This document shows, piece by piece, positions 52,286 through 58,894 of a stretch of 64,000 bases of DNA. The notes below the pieces were generated by a model, which saw only the letters and a program-made list of their open reading frames with translations, was not told the DNA's origin and did not search any database. Made by a program: the position numbers and the translations under genes. Position 1 is the stretch's first letter, and the number at the start of each line of letters is the position of its first letter. Source of the stretch: Brevibacterium sp. UMB1308A (GTDB lineage: Bacteria > Actinomycetota > Actinomycetes > Actinomycetales > Brevibacteriaceae); NCBI RefSeq assembly GCF_030230605.1, contig NZ_JASPDO010000008.1, positions 20,683 to 84,682 on the forward strand. Direction: 5' to 3'.

Positions 52286-53691
52286 CCACAGCCGTTCTTG
52301 GCGCAGGTATCTCCGGTCTGACCGCCGCGTTTGAGCTCGCTCAAGCCGGTGAACAGGTGACTGTGTATGAGGCGAATGACCGAATAGGCGGAAGCCTCGT
52401 GGGATCTGATCTTGGCGGTTATGCCCACGGCGATGTGGGTGCTGAAGCGAGTTTGTACGCCCGCCCTGAGACCCGGGAACTTATGCAACAGCTGGGCCTT
52501 GAACCTCAGTACCCGTCGACAGAACACAAGTCGCAGCTCTTGGTGGGCGGCCAGTTGATGAAGATTCCCGCGGGCACTCTTATGGGCGTGCCCGGCCGTC
52601 GTACGGATGTGACTGGTGTGGTGAGCCCAGCTGGGGTTGAGCGTCTACAACAGGAACAGCTGAACGGGTCGCAGAACGACCCGTCTGTGGGAGAGTTCAT
52701 TGCCCAGCGCTTGGGTGCCGAGGTCGTTGACACTCTGGTGGACCCCCTCCTGGCCGGGGTATATGCGGGGTCGGCGTACCACTTGTCGTTACGCTCCACC
52801 CTGCCAGCCTTGCTTGAAGCGGCACGGGAGAACACCTCGGTCTTGGACGCTGTCGATCAGATTCTGGCCTCCCGGAAAGTGACCCAGGGTGCGAACATTC
52901 CTGGCACCACCTCCCGCCCAGTTTTTGTGAGCCTCGACGGTGGTATGAACGGCTTAGCGCGCGCCCTGTATGAGCGCTGTCGCGAGCTGGGCGTGACGTT
53001 CCGGTTGGGGGAGCAGGTGAGCCGTGTGCGGGCTGGGTATTCGCTCACGGTAAGTGGTCCGCAGGGGGAACGCGCCGAGGCGGCAGACCGTGTGTTGATA
53101 GCGACACCTGCCCCTGTTGCGGGGCGGTTGCTTGGGTCCTTGGGTGAGGACCTGGGCAGTTCTGAGCTATCTGGTGCTGGCGCGTCGCTTGCGCAGGTGG
53201 AGACGGCGGATTCGGCCGTGGTCACGGCTGTTCTGGAATGTGCGTCGGAGCTTAACGGTTCGGGTTTTTTGATTCCGCCCAAGGAGCCCACGTTCATCAA
53301 GGCGTCCACGTTCGCGTCGAACAAATGGCCGTGGTTGCATGCACGTATTCCAGAAGGAACGGCTGTTGTGCGTATGAGCGTTGGCCGGTATCGCAGTACG
53401 GAACTTGCGACGCACACAGATGAAGAACTCGCCCAGAAGTCCGTGGCTGATTGGATGTCGATTACTGGGCGCAGCGACCGGGTGCTGCACACTGAAGTGA
53501 GGCGCCACATGGGGGCGTTGCCGCAGTATCAACCTGGACATGCAGACATGGTTTCACGAGTAGATTTAGTTGTAAGCACAATTCCCACGTTGGGGCTTGT
53601 GGGTAACGCGTTCGAAGGCGTCGGTATCCCAGCCTGTATCAATCGTGCCCGTCATGAAGCACAGCGTCTCATAACAGAAAGGACATCATGA
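52282..53691 (+). CDS. hemY: Coproporphyrinogen III oxidase (HemY/CgoX type)
   Basis: FAD enzyme oxidising coproporphyrinogen III to coproporphyrin III in the Gram-positive haem route. 469 residues. Seen: FAD-binding GAGISGLTAAFELAQAGEQVTVYEA near the N-terminus, GGSLVGSDLGG, a central DGGMNGLARALYERC, and the C-terminal LVGNAFEGVGIPACINRA. GTG start overlapping hemE and stop overlapping hemQ (ATGA). Formerly called protoporphyrinogen oxidase; the presence of hemQ and a coproporphyrin-type ferrochelatase supports the CgoX role. Confidence 0.94.
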   Translation: MTTAVLGAGISGLTAAFELAQAGEQVTVYEANDRIGGSLVGSDLGGYAHGDVGAEASLYARPETRELMQQLGLEPQYPSTEHKSQLLVGGQLMKIPAGTLMGVPGRRTDVTGVVSPAGVERLQQEQLNGSQNDPSVGEFIAQRLGAEVVDTLVDPLLAGVYAGSAYHLSLRSTLPALLEAARENTSVLDAVDQILASRKVTQGANIPGTTSRPVFVSLDGGMNGLARALYERCRELGVTFRLGEQVSRVRAGYSLTVSGPQGERAEAADRVLIATPAPVAGRLLGSLGEDLGSSELSGAGASLAQVETADSAVVTAVLECASELNGSGFLIPPKEPTFIKASTFASNKWPWLHARIPEGTAVVRMSVGRYRSTELATHTDEELAQKSVADWMSITGRSDRVLHTEVRRHMGALPQYQPGHADMVSRVDLVVSTIPTLGLVGNAFEGVGIPACINRARHEAQRLITERTS

Positions 53692-54392
53692 AAGACTATG
53701 AAGCGCCCTCGAGGCAAGAGGCTGAAGAGCTCAACCAGCAGATCCGTTACTTGTCATATTCGGTGTTCCGTGTCGCAGATGACTTGGGTGATTTAAACCG
53801 TGAAGATTTGGCCAAGGAACTCACGGAGGCCATTTCGCAGGTGGACAACGTGGTTGTGCGCGGAATCTACGACGTGTCGGTGTTCCGTGCCGACGCTGAC
53901 ATCATGTTCTGGTACCACGCACCAACAGTAGAAGACCTGCAGAAGGTGTACGCGGCGATCCGGACGTCAGCGCTGGGGTCGGTTCTGGAACCCGTGTGGT
54001 CGGTTGTGGGTATTCACCGCCCGGCCGAATTTAACCGTTCGCACGTTCCTGCGTTCCTCACCGACGACGACCCGGGCGAATACCTGTGCGTGTACCCATT
54101 CGTCCGTTCGTACGAGTGGTATCTGCTGGAGCCGCGTGAGCGTGGCAAGATGCTCCACGACCACGGAAAGGCCGCAGCAGGGTACAAGGACATTAAAGCC
54201 AACACCGTGTCAGGCTTTGCCTTGGGAGATTACGAATGGTTGCTCGCGTTTGAGGCCCAGCACCTTGAGCGTATCGTTGACCTCATGCGCGACCTGCGGA
54301 ACACGGAAGCACGGATGCACGTGCGTAAGGAGATCCCGTTCTTCACTGGTCCACGTAAGGAACTGGTCGACATCATTTCCGGCTGGCGCTAA
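53688..54392 (+). CDS. hemQ: Coproheme decarboxylase (HemQ/ChdC)
   Basis: Converts iron-coproporphyrin III to haem b, the last step of the coproporphyrin route; chlorite-dismutase fold. 234 residues. Residues expected for the actinobacterial enzyme are in place: Tyr136 (CVYPF, radical Tyr), His119 (RSHVPAF, distal) and His159 (MLHDHG, proximal). Also RSYEWYLLEPRERG. ATG overlaps the hemY stop. A very long perfect inverted repeat begins 34 nt after the stop. Confidence 0.94.
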   Translation: MKDYEAPSRQEAEELNQQIRYLSYSVFRVADDLGDLNREDLAKELTEAISQVDNVVVRGIYDVSVFRADADIMFWYHAPTVEDLQKVYAAIRTSALGSVLEPVWSVVGIHRPAEFNRSHVPAFLTDDDPGEYLCVYPFVRSYEWYLLEPRERGKMLHDHGKAAAGYKDIKANTVSGFALGDYEWLLAFEAQHLERIVDLMRDLRNTEARMHVRKEIPFFTGPRKELVDIISGWR

Positions 54393-54425
54393 ACGCCACT
54401 TGAGCCGTCCAGGCGCCCAGCCACG

Positions 54426-54497
54426 CACCCACAGACGCCCGCTACTCCTCGAATGTCAGGCACACCGAGTTGATGCAATAGCGGGCGTCTGTGGGTG
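54426..54497. terminator. Perfect 19-bp inverted repeat across the msrB 3' end (convergent hemQ/msrB)
   Basis: CACCCACAGACGCCCGCTA (54426-54444) and TAGCGGGCGTCTGTGGGTG (54479-54497) are exact reverse complements, with a 34-nt loop. The left arm holds the msrB stop and its 3' flank; the right arm lies in msrB codons 111-117. No T-tract on either side, so the role as terminator is inferred from its place between converging genes. Confidence 0.6.
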
Positions 54498-54828
54498 TAT
54501 CGAAGCCTTCGCCGTAGAACACGTGGCCCAAGTGGGAGTCACATGCCGTGCACCGCACTTCCACGCGTTCCATGCCAAGGGATGTATCGCGGATGTAGCG
54601 CACGCGGTCTTCTGCCAGCGGGGCGAAGAACGCTGGCCAGCCACACATTGCGTCGAACTTGGTGTCTGAACTGAAGAGCTCAGCCCCGCAGGCGCGACAC
54701 GAATATGTGCCCGTGCGCGTTTCATTCACATACTCACCCGTGTGGGGTCGTTCGGTTCCGGCTTGGCGCAGAACATAAAACTCTTCTGGGCTTAGGATTT
54801 CCCGCCACTCTGCCTCTGAACGTTCCAT
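54442..54828 (-). CDS. msrB: Peptide-methionine (R)-S-oxide reductase MsrB
   Basis: Reduces methionine-R-sulfoxide in oxidised proteins. 128 residues. Seen: zinc-binding Cys44/Cys47 (YSCRACGAE) and Cys93/Cys96 (RCTACDSHLGHVF), catalytic Cys118 in RYCINS, and Cys62 in MCGWPAF as a candidate resolving cysteine. An extra Cys123 (SVCLTF) lies close to the active-site cysteine. ATG with an excellent SD (AAAGGAGGAAAAAC). Confidence 0.95.
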   Translation of the reverse strand: MERSEAEWREILSPEEFYVLRQAGTERPHTGEYVNETRTGTYSCRACGAELFSSDTKFDAMCGWPAFFAPLAEDRVRYIRDTSLGMERVEVRCTACDSHLGHVFYGEGFDTPTDARYCINSVCLTFEE

Positions 54829-54912
54829 GTTTTTCCTCCTTTATCCCCTTTATGTGAACTTTATGCCTTTCTGGTTTGGCGTGACATGTTTAGGATTGAC
54901 AAGGAGGTTCTT

Positions 54913-56106
54913 ATGACATCGCACGTGCCACGCGGTTGGCGGTACGCCCTGACTGGAATTGGGATCGGTGTTGGAGCGAGCTTGCTCGTTTCAGCCGCGT
55001 CTTCAGGGTTGGCCGTGTATTTTGCCCGCCGCCTGATTGTCCCAGAGACAGCTCCAGAAGATGTTGAGATCTTGCACGTCGAAGGTTTCGATGACAACAT
55101 GATTGTGCACTTGAGTGCAGACGAAGATGTTCTGGTCAACGGGACATATGGCCTGTTTTTCAACTCTGGTCAAGGTCACGCTCAGATCGGCGACATCATT
55201 GAATATGACCCGGTTTCCCAAACTGTGTCGCGCGAAGTCATCTCAGTCACCCGAGGTGATTTGCGCACCGCCCGCTGGGGCAGAATTACCGGGGTTGTCT
55301 ACCCGCACCCCAGCTCAACAGGACTTCCATACCAAGACATCACACTCCGATCGGACGCAGGCGAACTGCCCGCGTGGTTCCTTCCCACAACTGATCCCAA
55401 CCCGTCGGACACGTGGGCGATCCTGGTCCACGGCCGTGCAGGCACCCGCGCGGAAGGCCTGCGGGCAGCGGGCGTCCTGAACGACCTCGGCGTGCCTTCT
55501 TTAGCGATTGCATACCGCAACGACACTGAGGTTCCCCGCGAAAGCACGTCCCGGTACGGCCTGGGGGACACCGAATGGCTCGACGTGGATGTTGCGATCG
55601 ACTGGGCGCTGGCCAATGGCGCTAAGAACGTGGTGCTGTTCGGCTGGTCAATGGGCGGTGCGATTGTCTTCCAGGCTGCGTCCCGAGGTCGTCACATCGA
55701 CCGCGTAAAAGGCATGGTTTTGGACGGCCCGGTTGTCGATTGGTACAACGTTTTAGACCACCAGGCCCGCAAGAATTTCTTGCCCACGCCGGTTGCGCGT
55801 TTGACCTTGGATATGATCACTCGTCCGTGGGCGCGTCCGTTTACCGGCCTTGAAACCCCGCTGGACCTGGACCGGATGGACTGGGTGCGCAGGGCAGCAG
55901 AACTGGCCGTGCCCGTTCTTTTGATCCACTCCGAAGACGACGAATTTGTGCCGGTGGGGCCGTCGCGCGCTTTGGCTGCTGTGCGCAACGACCTGGTGAC
56001 CATGCCACCGTGGAGCAAAGCGCGTCACACAAAAGAATGGAACGTGGACCCCGTGCAGTGGAATGACGACGTCGCTAACTGGATGACCCGGTTGCTCAGC
56101 GACTAG
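54913..56106 (+). CDS. Membrane-anchored alpha/beta hydrolase
   Basis: 397 residues. Seen: N-terminal transmembrane helix at about 12-35 (LTGIGIGVGASLLVSAASSG), a beta-rich segment of about 120 residues, then an alpha/beta hydrolase with oxyanion LVHGRAGTRAEGLRAAG, nucleophile elbow GWSMGG (Ser246), Asp in HSEDDEFVP and His in ARHTKEWN. The substrate is unknown; peptidase S9-like or acyl hydrolase roles are possible. ATG 54913 has AAGGAGG 7 nt upstream; the frame opens 27 nt earlier. Its stop overlaps that of the converging reductase gene by 11 nt. Confidence 0.88.
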   Translation: MTSHVPRGWRYALTGIGIGVGASLLVSAASSGLAVYFARRLIVPETAPEDVEILHVEGFDDNMIVHLSADEDVLVNGTYGLFFNSGQGHAQIGDIIEYDPVSQTVSREVISVTRGDLRTARWGRITGVVYPHPSSTGLPYQDITLRSDAGELPAWFLPTTDPNPSDTWAILVHGRAGTRAEGLRAAGVLNDLGVPSLAIAYRNDTEVPRESTSRYGLGDTEWLDVDVAIDWALANGAKNVVLFGWSMGGAIVFQAASRGRHIDRVKGMVLDGPVVDWYNVLDHQARKNFLPTPVARLTLDMITRPWARPFTGLETPLDLDRMDWVRRAAELAVPVLLIHSEDDEFVPVGPSRALAAVRNDLVTMPPWSKARHTKEWNVDPVQWNDDVANWMTRLLSD

Positions 56107-56881
56107 AGTCGCGGGTCTGCACTTTGAGCCGGTACATCATGGAGTTCCCATCGGTGACCAGGCTCAAAACCTCCACGTCGCGCGCAGTCGCAATACCCTC
56201 ACCGAACAGCCGTGGCGCCCCCGGGGCACTGAGCAGTTTAGGCGAAACCGTGAGGCACATTTCGTCAATGAGGCCGGTATCCATCCACTGCGCTAACACG
56301 CTGGGGCCACCTTCGCACACAATGCGGCGCAGACCTCGGGCAACGAGGGCGTCTTTCACCGCCTGCGGGCTTTCAATACCAGCGAGAACTTCGTCAGCGT
56401 GGCGGCGTAGCTCCGCAAGAACCTGCGGGTCTGAAGTGTTCGTGGCCACCCAAACAGGCGAAGTTCCGCGCTCATTGATGCGATCCCACGGAAGGTCTCC
56501 ACTGGACGTCACAATGACCAAGACGGGCACATCAGCCTGCCCACGTGCGTGACGCTGGTTGAGGTGGGCTGGTTTGGGGGACATGCGCGTGAGTCGCTCA
56601 GAGCGTACGGTCTGAGCGCCTACCACTACGGCGTCGGCAAGGGACCGGACAACGGAAAAGACCCGCATGTCAGCTGGAGTGGAGACGGAACGAGACAGTC
56701 CATCGGCTCCCGCGACCGCACCGTCGACACTGATGACCATGTTCGACTGCACGCGCACACCGCCAGGAGGCATGTGGGAGTCGTAGAGTTCAACAAGATC
56801 GGGTTCGCCCGAGGTGTCAGGCAGTGCGCGGTGCTGGGGGAGGACCGCCCAGAGTTCGGTGCTTGGCTTGGCCGAGGTCAC
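56096..56881 (-). CDS. RibD C-terminal-like (dihydrofolate reductase fold) pyrimidine reductase
   Basis: 261 residues. Seen: VRVQSNMVISVDGAVAGADG, ADAVVVGAQTVRSER (NADPH site), RRIVCEGGPSVLAQWMDTGLIDEMCLTVSPKL. This is the reductase half of RibD, as free-standing proteins in actinobacteria, and probably acts on a pteridine, flavin precursor or related pyrimidine; the true substrate is uncertain. The GTG start overlaps the stop of the upstream transpeptidase-like gene (GTGA). Confidence 0.85.
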   Translation of the reverse strand: MTSAKPSTELWAVLPQHRALPDTSGEPDLVELYDSHMPPGGVRVQSNMVISVDGAVAGADGLSRSVSTPADMRVFSVVRSLADAVVVGAQTVRSERLTRMSPKPAHLNQRHARGQADVPVLVIVTSSGDLPWDRINERGTSPVWVATNTSDPQVLAELRRHADEVLAGIESPQAVKDALVARGLRRIVCEGGPSVLAQWMDTGLIDEMCLTVSPKLLSAPGAPRLFGEGIATARDVEVLSLVTDGNSMMYRLKVQTRDSSR

Positions 56882-57669
56882 TGGGAGATAAACGCCTGGT
56901 CGCCCATGATGATGTGGGGGTTCTTGTCCGGGTCAAGGCTGCGCAGAAGCCAGGCCATTTCATTCTTTTGCACAGTCACACACCCGTTGGTGCCCTTTCC
57001 GTGGTCCACGTGCAACCAGATACCCCCACCGATTTTCTTGCCCTGCGGGCGTTCGGTGTTGGTGGGTGCGGTGCCAGTGACACGGTTGAAGTCGATCGCG
57101 ATGACGTAGTCAAAAACCTGGGCGTAGTCTGGTCCGTACACGTTTTGTGCGGTTGCGGACAGGTTCACGTCTTGCGAATACGGCAGTTTGGAACCGGGGT
57201 CCTTGAGCGTTCCGCCCGCATCAGAGAGAGAAAACACGCCAGCTGGGGTCGTTTCATCACCTTCGGTGCGGTTCTCCCGCCATCCGGCCCGACCGTTGTG
57301 GGATGCGAAAGACTTGACCTGCTTCCACTCGTTGTCGCGGTATTCGTACATGTTGAGGGTCGACGTGTTATCGGCAGCTCGAGGCGAAGTCGCGACCAAC
57401 ACTTGGCGTGCGTCAGAGGGAAGCTTCGCCATGGTATCGGGGCCAACACCCGGGATGAGTCCCTGCGTGACACGGTCTGTTCCCAGGCTTACCCGAGGTG
57501 CTTCAAGGTGCGTGCTTTGAGAAGGGCTGTCGTTGGTGGCAGGGGACGGGGTCCGCACTACCGGCGGTTGGAGATTCTGCTGTTCGTCCGAAACCGCGGG
57601 GTATGCAGTGAGGGCGGCGAGAACACCGCCTGTGCATAGCGCTAGGGCCACAGTCTTCTTTGCGAACAT
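56878..57669 (-). CDS. Secreted L,D-transpeptidase (YkuD-like) protein
   Basis: 263 residues. Seen: N-terminal signal peptide (KKTVALALCTGGVLAALTAYPAVS), a Pro/Ser-rich spacer, then a YkuD-like catalytic domain with His220 in GIWLHVDHG and catalytic Cys230 in KGTNGCVTV. Members crosslink or modify peptidoglycan by 3-3 linkages or attach proteins. It lacks the usual SRGC spelling (TNGC here), closer to the YafK-type subgroup. ATG 57669 has no SD but CATAAT lies 6 nt upstream, a leaderless-type promoter. Confidence 0.85.
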   Translation of the reverse strand: MFAKKTVALALCTGGVLAALTAYPAVSDEQQNLQPPVVRTPSPATNDSPSQSTHLEAPRVSLGTDRVTQGLIPGVGPDTMAKLPSDARQVLVATSPRAADNTSTLNMYEYRDNEWKQVKSFASHNGRAGWRENRTEGDETTPAGVFSLSDAGGTLKDPGSKLPYSQDVNLSATAQNVYGPDYAQVFDYVIAIDFNRVTGTAPTNTERPQGKKIGGGIWLHVDHGKGTNGCVTVQKNEMAWLLRSLDPDKNPHIIMGDQAFISQ

Positions 57670-57675
57670 GCGCTC

Positions 57676-57681
57676 ATTATG
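57676..57681 (-). promoter_or_regulatory. Candidate -10 box of the L,D-transpeptidase-like gene
   Basis: On minus CATAAT (5 of 6 to TATAAT) ends 6 nt before the ATG, with no SD. Confidence 0.45.
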
Positions 57682-57738
57682 TCATGTTCGTACTTTGCGC
57701 ATGAGGTAAGCCACGCGGGAAAAGGGTTCTGCAGTCTG

Positions 57739-57744
57739 TAGACT
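57739..57744 (+). promoter_or_regulatory. Candidate -10 box for the gene at 57753
   Basis: TAGACT ends 8 nt before ATG 57753. AAGGG lies in between, so a very short leader is possible. Confidence 0.4.
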
Positions 57745-57752
57745 TAAGGGTT

Positions 57753-58715
57753 ATGAGCAACCGTGACCACGAGCGTGAATCTCTCACTCGGCAGATTTTT
57801 GTGCGTCCCCAAACTTCGGACGAGCCGGGCGACAGCTCTCAGGAAGCTACGCGTAGTCTCAGCCTTGAAGAACTGCAAGAAATGGGCCGTCAGAGCAAAA
57901 CAGACGACTATTCTGCACCCACCACACAGTTCACCCCCTCCGGGCCCGGCGCATACGGTCCTTCCATTCAGTCACAGCGCTCACAACAGCAACAGGGGAC
58001 ACCCCAACACTCTTTCCCTTCACCTCCGGTGCAACCACCTCCGGCTCAACCCCAACACCCCCAACCCCAACAATCACAACCACAACCCCACCAACCTCAA
58101 CCCCAGGCGTACCCTCACGCTGAGCCCACGAAACCCAAGCGGAAGGTGCCAGGAGTTGCGATTGCCATGGTGGTGATTGCGGTTGTCGTAGCGCTGGGAA
58201 TTTGCGGATACATTGTGGTCGACCAGCTGCAGCGTTCAGACGGGAACACGCAGTCTGCGAACCAGCCCGGCGGAGACAGTGGAAGTATTGGCGAAGACGA
58301 ATCTGGCGACACTGGGAGTGAGGAAGAGGCCGGTGAAAAATCCGGTGACTCCGAAGAAGGTCAGGACGCCGAAGCGAAAGACGTGAAAGCGTTCATGGCG
58401 CCGTCGAGCAACATCGTGTGCACGATCGACGCAGACCGGGCGCGTTGCACCATACGCGAATTTGACTTTGACCCCGGGGATGCACCGAACGAATGCGATG
58501 TTGACCCATTCGGCTCAGTGGTCGTCGTGGAAAAGGACGGTGCAGGCTTCTCGTGTGTGAACCGTGGCCTGCCCACAGAGGCAAACGTCTTGGACTATGG
58601 GGAATCGATCAGTGCGCACGGGTTCACCTGCCGGTCCGGTGAAGACGGAATGACCTGCGAATCTTCCGAAGGTCACAAGTTTCGAGTAGCGCGAGCTGCT
58701 GCCGAGTTTGACTAG
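57753..58715 (+). CDS. Membrane-anchored protein with Pro/Gln-rich cytoplasmic part and cysteine-rich outer domain
   Basis: 320 residues. Layout: charged N-terminus, Pro/Gln-rich repeats at about 75-122 (QPQ/PQP units), basic stop-transfer KPKRK, one transmembrane helix at about 133-157, an acidic Gly/Ser/Glu linker at about 172-212, then an extracytoplasmic domain with six cysteines (NIVCTID, ARCTIREFDF, NECDVDPFG, FSCVNRG, FTCRS, MTCESSEGHKF). The outer domain resembles small secreted actinobacterial domains of unknown function. No enzyme motif. It stands alone between the transpeptidase-like gene and leuA. Confidence 0.8.
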   Translation: MSNRDHERESLTRQIFVRPQTSDEPGDSSQEATRSLSLEELQEMGRQSKTDDYSAPTTQFTPSGPGAYGPSIQSQRSQQQQGTPQHSFPSPPVQPPPAQPQHPQPQQSQPQPHQPQPQAYPHAEPTKPKRKVPGVAIAMVVIAVVVALGICGYIVVDQLQRSDGNTQSANQPGGDSGSIGEDESGDTGSEEEAGEKSGDSEEGQDAEAKDVKAFMAPSSNIVCTIDADRARCTIREFDFDPGDAPNECDVDPFGSVVVVEKDGAGFSCVNRGLPTEANVLDYGESISAHGFTCRSGEDGMTCESSEGHKFRVARAAAEFD

Positions 58716-58783
58716 CAACTGTGGTGAGCAATGGACAAGATCTCACATGGTGTCATGGCTATGAAACGCGAGCGTAGCGTGCA

Positions 58784-58789
58784 TAACAT
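58784..58789 (+). promoter_or_regulatory. Candidate -10 box of the leuA leader transcript
   Basis: TAACAT ends 6 nt before the leader-peptide ATG, so the transcript would begin at the leader peptide itself. Confidence 0.5.
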
Positions 58790-58795
58790 GGCCAC

Positions 58796-58837
58796 ATGTT
58801 CAGTCTCCTCCTTATCAGCCGCGACGAGCTTTCTTAG
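58796..58837 (+). CDS. leuA leader peptide (MFSLLLISRDELS)
   Basis: 13-residue reading frame with three consecutive Leu codons (CTC CTC CTT, 58805-58813) and a fourth Leu, ending TAG at 58835-58837. It overlaps the 5' arm of a 10-bp hairpin and lies 57 nt before leuA. Leu-rich leader peptides in front of leuA are known in actinobacteria; here the ribosome position would decide which of two helices forms. No SD, but a -10 box sits 6 nt upstream. Confidence 0.75.
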   Translation: MFSLLLISRDELS

Positions 58838-58887
58838 GCCAATCCTCGTCGCGGAGTTTGTCGTGGCCCCAAACTTCACAACGAGGA
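58819..58887 (+). promoter_or_regulatory. leuA attenuator: alternative helices controlling the SD
   Basis: Helix A: CCGCGACGAG (58819-58828) with CTCGTCGCGG (58845-58854), 10 bp. Helix B: TCCTCGT (58843-58849) with ACGAGGA (58881-58887), 7 bp, which covers the leuA SD. They share 58845-58849 and cannot form together. Model: when leucine is plentiful the ribosome reaches the leader stop and covers the 5' arm of A, so B forms and leuA is off; stalling at Leu codons permits A and exposes the SD. Confidence 0.7.
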
Positions 58888-58894
58888 GAGACAC

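Noticed and set aside
57990..58120. CRISPR-like or tandem DNA repeat in the C-rich tract
   Set aside because: The CCCCAACC-type repetition encodes a Pro/Gln-rich protein linker inside an intact gene and has no spacers.
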